A DNA stretch of 64,000 nt from contig JBMNVB010000009.1 of assembly GCA_050946575.1 (NCBI GenBank), positions 10,720 through 74,719 of the forward strand. The letters run 5' to 3'. A program made the position numbers and the translations under genes. This document shows, piece after piece, positions 54,453 to 63,400 of the stretch (its first letter is position 1; each line of letters starts with the position of its first letter). Below the pieces are notes generated by a model. That model worked only from the letters and a program-made list of their open reading frames with translations, searched no databases and was not told the DNA's origin. The DNA comes from JALCRY01 sp050946575 (GTDB lineage: Bacteria; Bacillota; Clostridia; Peptostreptococcales; Anaerovoracaceae).

Positions 54453-57092
54453 ATGGACAAGTTTGTATATTCATTGAATGAAGGGTCGCTCGAGATGGAC
54501 TCGCTTCTCGGGTCGAAGGGAGCGACTCTCGCAGACATGATAGGGATGGGGCTGCCCATACCGTACGGTATAGTTGTCACATCCGAAGCGTGCAGAAAAT
54601 ACTATGAAGACGGCGACTCGTTCATATCTGAAATTAAGGACGAAATATTCGAACGTTTAGCGGATCTGGAGAAGGTCGCCGGGATGAAATTCGGCGACCC
54701 TGCAGATCCGCTTGTTTTGTCGCTGCGTGCGACTTCCAAACTCAGCATGCCCGGACTCATGCCGACGATACTGGACCTCGGGCTGAACGATGACACCGTG
54801 ATCGGCCTCGCGAGGAAGTTCGGCAATATGAAGATGGCGTACGACTGCTACAGGCGGTTCATCAGGATGTACGGGCGGGTGGTGCTCGGGATCGACCGCG
54901 ACATCTTTGACCGCGTTTTTCTTGAGCATACAGGATCTAAGAAACAGGATTCCATAAACAAGCTCAGCATCGAAAACGTGATGCAGCTCGCGGAAGACTG
55001 CAAGAAGATCATTCTTGACGAGACCGGGAAAGAGTTCCCTCAGAACGTGAACGAACAGCTGATCGAAACGATAAAGGCGATGTTCGATTCCTGGTACAAC
55101 CACAAGGCGGCCGTTTACAGGAAGATAAACCATATTTCCTCGGATGACGGCACGGCCGTATGCATCCAGAGGATGATTTTCGGGAACCTCAAGGCCGATT
55201 CCGGCGCGGGAGCGATCTTCACGCGCGACCCGATCACCGGAGAAAAAGGCATGTGCGGCGAATACATGCCGGACGCGCAGGGCGAGGACCTCGCGTACGG
55301 ATTCAGGACGCCGCTGCCGATAGAGGATCTTAAGGAAGGGCACGGGGACATATATAACGATCTCGTGAAGATATCGGATATTCTCGAGAAGCATTACGCC
55401 GACGTTCAGAATATCGAGTTCACCGTGGAAGCGGGGAAACTGTACATCATGCAGACGAAATCCGCGAACCGCACTGCCATGTCGGCCGTGAAGACCGCTG
55501 TGGACATGGTGGAAGAAGAACTCATAACAAAGGACGAGGCATTGATGCGTGTAAAGCCCCGGCAGATGATGAAACTGCTCGAAAGAAGCTTTTCGGAAGA
55601 GGGGCTCAAGGCAGCAACGCCGATAGCTCAGGGCATGCCGTCTTCCCCCGGCGCGGCGTACGGCAGGATATGCTTTTCCTCCGCTGACGCGCAGGATATT
55701 GTGGCTTCCGGAGAGCATGCGGTGCTTGTCAGACGTGAGATCTCACCGGAGGATATCTCCGGAATGTTCGTCGCCGACGGGATACTTACCGAAGAAGGCG
55801 GGATCACGTCGCACGCTTCCGCCATCGCGAGGAGTTTCGGGACCTGCTGCGTGACCGGAGCGGATATACTCGTGGATGAGGCGCGCAAGAAAGTGCGGAC
55901 GGACAGCGGCGTGCTGAACGAGCATGATATCATCTCGATAGACGGGATGACGGGCCGTGTCTACAAAGAGATGATAGAGATAGAAGAACCGAAGATCGCG
56001 GGAGACATAGAAACGCTGCTTGACTGGGTGGACAAGGAGCGCGACCTTTACGTATATGCGAATGTAGATAATCTCCGCGACGCTGAGCTTGCGCTGAGAT
56101 TCGGCGCGGAAGGCATAGGTCTCTGCCGTACGGAGCGTATGTTCCTGAACGACGGAATGATCTATTCTCTCTGGAAACTGCTTCTTGCGGATTCGCAGGA
56201 CGAACGGCGCGAGGCGCTGAGCGACATGCATATCTTCCTTGCGGACAAGCTGAAGGATTTCTACAGGATCATGAAGGACAAGCCGGTCGTGATGGCACTG
56301 CTCGATCCTCCTATCCATGAATATATACCGAAGACGGAGAGCGACATGAAAATCATGGCCCGGAAAACGGGGGTGCCGCTAAAAACGATCAGGAACCGCG
56401 TCCACGAGGTGAGCGAATTCAACCCGATGCTCGGCGAGCGCGGAGCGAGGCTCCTGATAAAGCGCCCTGATATAGTAAAGATGCAGGCTGAGGCCGTGAT
56501 AGAAGCGGCCGCTGCGATTCAGGACGAACTCGATATCGAGATCGAGCCGCATGTAATGGTGCCGTTCATCTGTGATGTGGACGAATTCAGGGTCGTAAAG
56601 GAGATGCTGATCAACTCTTTCGAGACAATATTCTCCTCTCTCGGCAAAAAGCTCGATTACAGGATCGGTGCGATGATAGAAGTCCCGCGCGCTGCGCTCA
56701 CGGCCGACAGGATAGCGGAAGAAGCCGATTTCATTTCGTTCGGGACGAACGATCTTACTCAGCTTACTTACGGTTTCTCCCGCGACGACAGCACGAGTGT
56801 GATATTCGAATATAAAGTGCGTAACGTGATAGATTTCGATCCGTTCCAGACTATAGACCGCGACGGCGTCGGCGTGCTGGTAGAGCGGGCGGCAGAGCTC
56901 GCGAAATCGGTGAAGGGCAACATCAGGCTCGGTATCTGCGGAGAGCAGGCTGCGGACCCGTACACGATCGATTTCATCAGCAGGCTCGGGTTCCATCATA
57001 TTTCATGCTCGGCTTACATGATACCTGTCGCAAGGCTGTCGGCGGGCCGGGTCGCCATTAATATGAAACATGAGGCCGAAGACACGGAATAA
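54453..57092 (+). CDS. ppdK: Pyruvate, phosphate dikinase
   Basis: An 879-residue PPDK interconverting pyruvate, ATP and Pi with PEP, AMP and PPi, common in fermenting anaerobes. N-terminal ATP-grasp nucleotide domain (GSKGATLADMIGMGLPIPYG, GAIFTRDPITGEKGMCGEY), central phosphohistidine domain with H454 in GGITSHASAIARSFGT, and C-terminal TIM barrel with GIGLCRTERMF and C829 in LGICGEQAADP. Both catalytic residues match the family positions (455 and 831 in the clostridial enzyme). Short gap after glyS. Confidence 0.97.
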   Translation: MDKFVYSLNEGSLEMDSLLGSKGATLADMIGMGLPIPYGIVVTSEACRKYYEDGDSFISEIKDEIFERLADLEKVAGMKFGDPADPLVLSLRATSKLSMPGLMPTILDLGLNDDTVIGLARKFGNMKMAYDCYRRFIRMYGRVVLGIDRDIFDRVFLEHTGSKKQDSINKLSIENVMQLAEDCKKIILDETGKEFPQNVNEQLIETIKAMFDSWYNHKAAVYRKINHISSDDGTAVCIQRMIFGNLKADSGAGAIFTRDPITGEKGMCGEYMPDAQGEDLAYGFRTPLPIEDLKEGHGDIYNDLVKISDILEKHYADVQNIEFTVEAGKLYIMQTKSANRTAMSAVKTAVDMVEEELITKDEALMRVKPRQMMKLLERSFSEEGLKAATPIAQGMPSSPGAAYGRICFSSADAQDIVASGEHAVLVRREISPEDISGMFVADGILTEEGGITSHASAIARSFGTCCVTGADILVDEARKKVRTDSGVLNEHDIISIDGMTGRVYKEMIEIEEPKIAGDIETLLDWVDKERDLYVYANVDNLRDAELALRFGAEGIGLCRTERMFLNDGMIYSLWKLLLADSQDERREALSDMHIFLADKLKDFYRIMKDKPVVMALLDPPIHEYIPKTESDMKIMARKTGVPLKTIRNRVHEVSEFNPMLGERGARLLIKRPDIVKMQAEAVIEAAAAIQDELDIEIEPHVMVPFICDVDEFRVVKEMLINSFETIFSSLGKKLDYRIGAMIEVPRAALTADRIAEEADFISFGTNDLTQLTYGFSRDDSTSVIFEYKVRNVIDFDPFQTIDRDGVGVLVERAAELAKSVKGNIRLGICGEQAADPYTIDFISRLGFHHISCSAYMIPVARLSAGRVAINMKHEAEDTE

Positions 57093-57126
57093 CCGTGCCG
57101 CCGTGCATTGATGCTCTAAAATTCTC

Positions 57127-57155
57127 TTGACTCACATGAGCAGACAATATATCAT
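57127..57155 (+). promoter_or_regulatory. Promoter of the CpaE-like gene
   Basis: TTGACT (57127-57132), 17 bases, TATCAT (57150-57155), 40 bases before the start; AAAGGAGGAG is the ribosome site. An octamer GCATTGAT lies just upstream (57105-57112). Confidence 0.65.
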
Positions 57156-57194
57156 ATAAATGGTAAAAATTGCTAATTTAAAAAAGGAGGAGCA

Positions 57195-58313
57195 ATGAGG
57201 CCATTGAATGTTTGTGTTGCCGTAAAAGACAGGGATTACGGCATGGCGCTCTGCGAGTCTCTCATGGACTGGAACAACAGATTCCTGCCGGAACTGATGG
57301 ATGCGGCCGACGCGGAGGGCGTCGACATGAGCGGCCGCGATCTTGTAATATACGATCACGATCCCGCGGTCATGCCTGAAAACGGCGTTGTCCTCGTCGA
57401 TGATCCTGACGAGGCGTCGCCGGAAGACCGCAGGTTTTTCAAATACGGCAATGCCAGGCTGCTCGGAGGCGAGCTGCTGTTCCTGTACGGGCGGCTGACG
57501 GGCAGGAATGTTTCCCCGTTCGCCCGGGAGGACGTCGGGGTCTATTCCGTCTGCGGGACCGTGCCGGGAGCCGGATGCACTTCCGCCGCGCTCGCGCTCG
57601 CACGGGAACTGAAGAGATTCCGCCGCAAACGGGTCTTTTACGTTTCCTGCGACGAGATAGAGACGGCGCATGAGTTCATGGAGCCGTCCGGAGGCAGGAC
57701 GTCGCGCGAATTCCTTTATTATCTGATAAGCGGTCAGGAAAACATGTGCTCCTGTACGGAGAATTTCATCTGCCGGGACAGGTACGGGATCGAGACGCTG
57801 TCGCCGGTCCGCGGGCGGAATCCGCTGCTTTCTCTTTCTGAGACTGGCCTCGTCAGGTTCATCGATTTTCTCACGCGCTGCGGGAGGTATGACGCGGTGA
57901 TCATTGACATCGGCTCCAGGCTTTCTGAGATCGCAGTCGGCTTCATGGAGTCGAGCGACAGAGTCATCGTTGTCAGCAGTCAGGAAAATAACAGGACTGC
58001 GGAGAACTGGTTCCTGGATGAAGATGATGATGACGCGGCCTGTGCAGAGGAGGAGGGACCCGCCGCGTCCGGTCAGGGGACAGCGGCCGGGATATTCGAG
58101 ACATATCTCAGGGAGACTCTTGACATCGCGGAAGACGCGGTCATCAGCGTAATGAACAAGTGCGTGACGGTTCCGGAAAAAGGGCTTTTTCTTCCGATGG
58201 ACGAGGAAAGTTTCAGAGTCTCATCGGGCATGAAGGACATCGCGGCGGACGGTGCGTTCGGATCGTATATTTCAGTTCTCTGCCGCGAAATGACTCGCAG
58301 GCGCAGTGTATGA
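57195..58313 (+). CDS. CpaE/TadZ-like MinD-family ATPase with degenerate Walker A
   Basis: A 372-residue protein resembling TadZ/CpaE: an N-terminal receiver-like alpha/beta half (VCVAVKDRDYGMALCESLMD, LVIYDHDP, GVVLVDDPDE), then a ParA/MinD-like ATPase half. The Walker A site reads CGTVPGAGCTSAALALAREL, lacking the usual Lys. Walker B-like YDAVIIDIGSRLSEIAVGFM and VIVVSSQENNRTAENW follow. An acidic insert (DEDDDDAACAEEE) precedes the C-terminus. The cpaF and tadB genes 4 kb downstream support a Tad pilus role, in polar localisation of the machine. Nucleotide hydrolysis is doubtful. Confidence 0.7.
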   Translation: MRPLNVCVAVKDRDYGMALCESLMDWNNRFLPELMDAADAEGVDMSGRDLVIYDHDPAVMPENGVVLVDDPDEASPEDRRFFKYGNARLLGGELLFLYGRLTGRNVSPFAREDVGVYSVCGTVPGAGCTSAALALARELKRFRRKRVFYVSCDEIETAHEFMEPSGGRTSREFLYYLISGQENMCSCTENFICRDRYGIETLSPVRGRNPLLSLSETGLVRFIDFLTRCGRYDAVIIDIGSRLSEIAVGFMESSDRVIVVSSQENNRTAENWFLDEDDDDAACAEEEGPAASGQGTAAGIFETYLRETLDIAEDAVISVMNKCVTVPEKGLFLPMDEESFRVSSGMKDIAADGAFGSYISVLCREMTRRRSV

Positions 58314-58320
58314 TATAATA
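58312..58320 (+). promoter_or_regulatory. Extended -10 immediately before the antiporter ATG
   Basis: TGATATAAT ends six bases before ATG 58326 and overlaps the preceding stop. No Shine-Dalgarno sequence lies between, so a leaderless transcript is likely if this promoter is used. Confidence 0.55.
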
Positions 58321-58325
58321 CACGT

Positions 58326-60608
58326 ATGGAACAACTTGATTCTTTTATAACAGATCTTGCGATCATCATGGTCACGGCCGGGATCGTGACACTGATATTC
58401 AAAAAAATCAATATGCCTGTAGTGCTGGGCTATATCATCGCGGGATTTCTCATCAGTCCGCAGTTCCCGTGGATGCCCACTGTGACACAGGGCGCGACAA
58501 TTTCGGTCTGGGCGGAGATCGGGATCATTTTCCTGATGTTCGCTCTGGGTCTGGAATTCAGCTTCAAGAAGATAGCGGATATGGGCGCGTGTCCTGTCGT
58601 GACAGCGCTCACTTCCGTTACATGCATGGTGCTGACCGGTTTCGGGATCGGCAATCTGCTCGGATGGGGCATGATGAACAGCATCTTTCTCGGCGGCATG
58701 ATGTCCATGTCGTCCACGATGATAATCCTGAAGGCCTATGAAGACTACGGCATCAAGCAGCGGAAGTCTTCGCAGATCGTGCTCGGCGCACTCGTGATAG
58801 AGGACATCTGCGGCATTTTCATGATGATAATCCTTTCCACGCTTGCCGCGGGGAAAAATGTTTCGGGTGTCAGTCTTTCCGTTCAGATAGGAAAGATGAT
58901 ACTTGTGCTGATCGTCTGGATCGTGCTGTCGATCCTGCTGATACCGACATTTCTCGACAAGGTGAGAAATCTGATGAATGATGAAACATGCATTGTCGTA
59001 TCGATCGGAATATGTTTTCTCATGGTCGTCATTTCGGACGCAGCGGGATTTTCATCCGCGCTCGGCGCGTTCCTCGCGGGGTCTGTGATCGCGGGAACGG
59101 TATCGGCGGAAAAGGTGGCGTCTCTGATAGAGCCCGTGAAAAATCTGTTCGGCGCTGTTTTCTTCGTGTCTGTCGGGATGATGGTGGATCCGTCGATGCT
59201 CGTGAAATATCTCCCTCAGATACTGATCATCACGGTTGTCGTGATATTCGGTCAGATGATATTTTCGACTGTCGGCATACTGCTCGGCGGAGAGAATCTT
59301 GAGACGGCGGTAAACGGCGGGAGCGCCAGGGTGCAGATCGGAGAATTCTCGTTTATTCTCGCATCGCTCGGCAGGTCGCTCGGCGTTATCGGGGACTTTC
59401 TGTACCCTGTCATCGTCTGCGTCTCTGTGATAACGATATTCCTCACGCCGGTATTCATAAAATCAAATGAACGGCTGCTGCGCATTGCAGAAAAAATACT
59501 GCCCGCGGGGCTGCAGCGATATATAGAGAAGAACGCCGCACAGGGCGAGCGGATGGAGGAGCCGGACAGCGACTGGAAGCGCTTCATAAAAAGATATTTC
59601 ATGAGGATGCTGATCGCGTCCGCCGCGCTTTACTTTATCTATTACATAGGTGTGTACATCCTGGACGACGCGCTTGAGCGTTACGGTGTGGCAAATCACA
59701 GCGCATACTGCTGCGCGATAGTCCTCGGGCTCATGATAATACCGATCGTGTTCATGTCCACAGGCAGAAAACATCTGTACATGAAACTCTGGTTCAAGAA
59801 ACAGGGGAACAGGATACCGCTCATCACTATGCGCGTCGTGCGGGTCCTGATCGCGCTGTCGTTCATTGCTGCTGCGATAAAGCATTTTCTCGGAACGTCG
59901 TCGCTGATAATCGCCGTCCCGGTGATGGTGATACTTATCCTGATCAGCAGGTCCGATTATCTCCGGAGCCGCTCCATGAAGCTCGAGGCGAGAATAGTCG
60001 CGAACATGAACGAGGGGCTGCTGAAAAAGAGAAGCGACGCCTCCCGCAGAAACATCGCGAACAGGCTCTGGACATGCGAGGTCGCGCTCCGGAACTGCGG
60101 AAATGACATGAATATTGAAAAGCTGTTCGAGAGCAGGGTGTTCGATGTCATTGCGCTGCAGGTGACCGGCGGAGGACGGAACATATCAATGCCGACGGCC
60201 GGTACGCCGCTCCGTGACGGTGATTCGGTGCGCGTGCTCGGGAGCCGGGACCAGATAGAGGCGTTCACGCTGAAGTTAAAGGACGACGGATATGCTTCGT
60301 CACGAGGGGAAATAACCACACTGAATGAATATCTGAAATCGGAATCGGCGCTGGGGCTCGATCCGGATGACCAGATCTTCTGCGCTGCGGTGGAAGTCAC
60401 AGATAAATGTGAGTTCGCCGGGAGTTCCATTAAACATTCAGGATTCCGCGCCAGATACGGGGGTCTGATAATTGCGATTGAAAAGAATTTTCTGCCAATA
60501 ATCGACCCGCAGATAAATACAATCATAGAAAAAAGTGATATAATTTGGACGATAGGTACCAGTGACATGGCATCGGCGCTGCTCGAAGACGGCCTTCTGG
60601 ACGAGTGA
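58326..60608 (+). CDS. CPA2-family cation/proton antiporter with C-terminal TrkA-C domains
   Basis: A 760-residue membrane protein. Residues about 10-390 form a KefB/NapA-like antiporter (IIFLMFALGLEFSFKKIADM, MMSMSSTMIILKAYEDYG, FSSALGAFLAGSVIAGTV, FFVSVGMMVDPSMLVKYL). A second hydrophobic block follows at about 430-545 with four helices. Two regulatory TrkA-C (RCK_C) segments close it (VTGGGRNISMPTAGTPLRDG and CEFAGSSIKHSGFRARY with VIWTIGT). No RCK_N NAD domain is seen. Probably potassium or sodium efflux; the ion is not determinable. Overlaps nothing functional; the next gene starts 62 bases on. Confidence 0.87.
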   Translation: MEQLDSFITDLAIIMVTAGIVTLIFKKINMPVVLGYIIAGFLISPQFPWMPTVTQGATISVWAEIGIIFLMFALGLEFSFKKIADMGACPVVTALTSVTCMVLTGFGIGNLLGWGMMNSIFLGGMMSMSSTMIILKAYEDYGIKQRKSSQIVLGALVIEDICGIFMMIILSTLAAGKNVSGVSLSVQIGKMILVLIVWIVLSILLIPTFLDKVRNLMNDETCIVVSIGICFLMVVISDAAGFSSALGAFLAGSVIAGTVSAEKVASLIEPVKNLFGAVFFVSVGMMVDPSMLVKYLPQILIITVVVIFGQMIFSTVGILLGGENLETAVNGGSARVQIGEFSFILASLGRSLGVIGDFLYPVIVCVSVITIFLTPVFIKSNERLLRIAEKILPAGLQRYIEKNAAQGERMEEPDSDWKRFIKRYFMRMLIASAALYFIYYIGVYILDDALERYGVANHSAYCCAIVLGLMIIPIVFMSTGRKHLYMKLWFKKQGNRIPLITMRVVRVLIALSFIAAAIKHFLGTSSLIIAVPVMVILILISRSDYLRSRSMKLEARIVANMNEGLLKKRSDASRRNIANRLWTCEVALRNCGNDMNIEKLFESRVFDVIALQVTGGGRNISMPTAGTPLRDGDSVRVLGSRDQIEAFTLKLKDDGYASSRGEITTLNEYLKSESALGLDPDDQIFCAAVEVTDKCEFAGSSIKHSGFRARYGGLIIAIEKNFLPIIDPQINTIIEKSDIIWTIGTSDMASALLEDGLLDE

Positions 60609-60670
60609 CGGCAGATCCCTGCCATGGAAGCAGTTATTTCCAGGATTTAAGGATATCAGAGGTGAAAAAA

Positions 60671-61951
60671 ATGAAAAAAGGCGATTTGAAATACGATACT
60701 TATGTTCAGATCCTTAACGAAGAACTTGTGAAAGCCATGGGCTGTACGGAGCCGATCTCGCTTGCATTCGCGGCGGCAAAAGCCCGGGAAGTACTCGGCT
60801 GCCTGCCGGATAAAGTAGAGGTCGGCGGAAGCGGGAGCATCATTAAAAACGTAAAGAGCGTCATCGTGCCGCACACCGGCGGGATGAAGGGCATGGAAGT
60901 CGCGGCTGCCATAGGCATTGTCGCAGGAAATGCCGACAAGGAACTCGAAGTCGTTTCGGATGCTACCGACAAAGACATCGAAGAGATGCATAAATTCCTC
61001 GAAAACACTCCTATCAAGGTATATCACCAGGACAGCGGCCTCGTGTTCGATATCGTCGTAAAGGTATTCAAGGGCGATTCCTACGCGCTCGTCAGGGTCG
61101 CGAATGATCACACTAATATAGTAACAATAGAAAAAGACGGCAAGTTCATCGTCGACAGAGACCCGAGCAGCGGGATCAACGAAGAAAGAGCCGACAGGAG
61201 CCTGCTCACAATGGAAGGCATCTGGGAGTTCATCCATGATGTCGATTTTGACGACGTAAAGGACCTGCTCGACACGCAGATCGAATGCAACTGCGCTATA
61301 GCCGAGGAAGGCATAAAGAATGACTGGGGCTCGAATATCGGCAGCAATATGCTCAGGATCTACGGTGACGATGTCAGGACGAGAGCGAAAGCCTACGCCG
61401 CCGCCGGATCCGACGCCAGGATGAACGGATGTGAGCTCCCGGTGGTCATAAACTCCGGAAGCGGGAACCAGGGCATTACCGTGACTCTGCCTGTCGTGGT
61501 ATACGCCAAGGAGCTCAATAAGCCGAAAGAAGAACTGTATCGGGCATTGCTTATTTCAAACCTCGTTTCAATACACATCAAGGATCCGATCGGTGTGCTG
61601 TCCGCCTACTGCGGAGCCGTAAGCGCGGGCGCCGGAGCGGGCGCGGGCGTGAGATATCTGCTCGGCGGAGATTTCGACGAGATATGCGCCGCTGTCAGCA
61701 ATGCGATATCGACTATTTCAGGGATCTCGTGCGACGGAGCGAAGAGTTCATGCGCGCTCAAGATCGTGAACGGCGTGGAAGCCGCGATATTCGGCGGGGA
61801 CATGCACAGGAACGGAGACGACTTCAATCCTGACGAGGGCCTCGTGGGAAAGGATATCGAGGATACGATCGCGCATATCGGAAGGTTCGGGAAAGTCGGC
61901 ATGGCCGGAACGAACAAGGAGATAATCGATATCATGGTCGGAGAAGACTGA
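60671..61951 (+). CDS. L-cysteine desulfidase / UPF0597 family (serine dehydratase alpha-like)
   Basis: A 426-residue protein of the CdsB/YhaM family: iron-sulfur enzymes that release sulfide from cysteine. AMGCTEPISLAFAAAKAREV holds the first cluster Cys. VGGSGSIIKNVKSVIVPHTG, IECNCAIAEEG, ISNLVSIHIKDPIGVLSAYC and ISCDGAKSSCALKIV supply further conserved Cys. VINSGSGNQGITVTLPVV is the family glycine block. Start ATG 60671 has AGAGGTG before it; the frame opens at 60605 inside the antiporter gene. A strong hairpin follows. Confidence 0.9.
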   Translation: MKKGDLKYDTYVQILNEELVKAMGCTEPISLAFAAAKAREVLGCLPDKVEVGGSGSIIKNVKSVIVPHTGGMKGMEVAAAIGIVAGNADKELEVVSDATDKDIEEMHKFLENTPIKVYHQDSGLVFDIVVKVFKGDSYALVRVANDHTNIVTIEKDGKFIVDRDPSSGINEERADRSLLTMEGIWEFIHDVDFDDVKDLLDTQIECNCAIAEEGIKNDWGSNIGSNMLRIYGDDVRTRAKAYAAAGSDARMNGCELPVVINSGSGNQGITVTLPVVVYAKELNKPKEELYRALLISNLVSIHIKDPIGVLSAYCGAVSAGAGAGAGVRYLLGGDFDEICAAVSNAISTISGISCDGAKSSCALKIVNGVEAAIFGGDMHRNGDDFNPDEGLVGKDIEDTIAHIGRFGKVGMAGTNKEIIDIMVGED

Positions 61952-61982
61952 TCGGATAGGATAACTGATAGAATAATATGAT

Positions 61983-62014
61983 CGGAGCGGACATTCTTAT
62001 GTCCGCTCCGTTAT
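61983..62014 (+). terminator. Terminator after the desulfidase gene
   Basis: CGGAGCGGACAT and ATGTCCGCTCCG form a perfect 12-bp stem with loop TCTT, then TTATT. Confidence 0.85.
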
Positions 62015-62091
62015 TATGTCCGGATATGTCCGTCTGAAAAGAGCCTGAGGCGGCATTCGAAATAATCAATTACAGAAAAAGGAAATTCCCC

Positions 62092-62120
62092 TTGCGCCGC
62101 ATCCGCCGCGAACATATAAT
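62092..62120 (+). promoter_or_regulatory. Promoter of the cpaF-tadB genes
   Basis: TTGCGC (62092-62097), 17 bases, TATAAT (62115-62120). The predicted RNA start, near 62127, argues against translation from 62129 or 62132. Confidence 0.7.
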
Positions 62121-62176
62121 TTACTTGCTTGATGGAAATATATGTTAGCAATGCCATAAAAAAGGAACGATATATT

Positions 62177-63400
62177 TTGAAGAAAAAATACGACACCTCG
62201 GAGATAATAGACAGCGCCAGGCGCAGGCTCGCGTCTCTCGGATGCGAGATGACGGATGCGGAAGCTCTCAGATATATAGAACAGATGATATTCGATGACA
62301 GCAGCCTTACAGCGCTCACGCCCGATGAAGTCGTAATGCTTGTCCACCGCGTGTACTGCGCGGTCAGAAAGGACCTTGATATACTCGATCCGCTCGTGAA
62401 AGATCCGGACATAACCGAGATCATGATAAACGGGAAGGACAACATCTTCATCGAGCGGAACGGCGCTATAGAAAAATCAGAACTCGGATTCGAGTCGACG
62501 GAGGATCTCGAAGAGATCATCAGAAGGATAGCCTCTAAAGTGCACAGGGAAATAAACGAACTGAGGCCGATCGTCGATGCGAGGCTCCGGGACGGCTCCA
62601 GAGTGAATGCCGTATACAAGAACATTGCATTCGGCGGCCCGGTCATGACTATAAGAAAATTTCCCGAAAAGGCATACACGATGGAGGACATGATAAAGTT
62701 CGGTACCGTCACGGAGGAATGCGCCCGTTTCCTGAAAGTTCTCGTCCGGAGCGGATACAACATCTTTATAAGCGGAGGCACATCTTCGGGGAAGACGACT
62801 CTTCTCAACGCCCTCGCGGGATATATACCGCCCGGTGAACGTGTCGTGGTGATAGAGGATTCCCTGGAACTCAGGATCGATGACCTCGAAAACATCGTTC
62901 GGCTCGAATGCAAGAACGCGAATATGTCGGGAAAAGGCCGCGTCACCATGCAGCAGCTCATAAAATCGAGCCTGCGCATGCGGCCGGACAGGATCATCGT
63001 GGGAGAAGTAAGAGGAGAAGAAGTTATGGACATGATAAACGCTATGAACACAGGCCATGACGGAAGCCTGTCGACGGGCCACGGGAATTCCATCGAAGGC
63101 ATGCTCAGAAGGCTCGAATCGATGTTCCTTCAGGCCGCTGATTTTCCGATAGAAGCCATAAGATCACAGATCGTAGAAGGGATAGACGTGTTCGTCCATC
63201 TCGGGCGCCTTGAGGGAAAGGGAAGGAGGATACTCGGCATTGCTGAGGTCGAAGGGATCGACCGCGGGGAGATAATACTGAACCCGCTCTACAGCTACAG
63301 GCCGGGGGACGGGCTCGTGAAAACGAAGAACCGCCTCAGGCACAGGGAGAAACTCGAATTGAAGGGAGAAGCGGATGAATACGGATTACTCGGAATATGA
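62177..63400 (+). CDS. cpaF: CpaF/TadA-type Tad pilus assembly ATPase
   Basis: A 407-residue secretion-superfamily ATPase that powers Tad (Flp) pilus assembly. N-terminal helical region, then ITEIMINGKDNIFIERNG, VDARLRDGSRVNAVYKN, Walker A IFISGGTSSGKTTLLNAL, Walker B-like VVIEDSLELRI, the His-box-like MRPDRIIVGEVRGEEVMDMI and NTGHDGSLSTGHGNS. I prefer the TTG at 62177, which has AAAGGA ten bases upstream; the frame is open from TTG 62129/ATG 62132, but without a ribosome site. Overlaps tadB by 26 bases. Confidence 0.92.
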   Translation: MKKKYDTSEIIDSARRRLASLGCEMTDAEALRYIEQMIFDDSSLTALTPDEVVMLVHRVYCAVRKDLDILDPLVKDPDITEIMINGKDNIFIERNGAIEKSELGFESTEDLEEIIRRIASKVHREINELRPIVDARLRDGSRVNAVYKNIAFGGPVMTIRKFPEKAYTMEDMIKFGTVTEECARFLKVLVRSGYNIFISGGTSSGKTTLLNALAGYIPPGERVVVIEDSLELRIDDLENIVRLECKNANMSGKGRVTMQQLIKSSLRMRPDRIIVGEVRGEEVMDMINAMNTGHDGSLSTGHGNSIEGMLRRLESMFLQAADFPIEAIRSQIVEGIDVFVHLGRLEGKGRRILGIAEVEGIDRGEIILNPLYSYRPGDGLVKTKNRLRHREKLELKGEADEYGLLGI

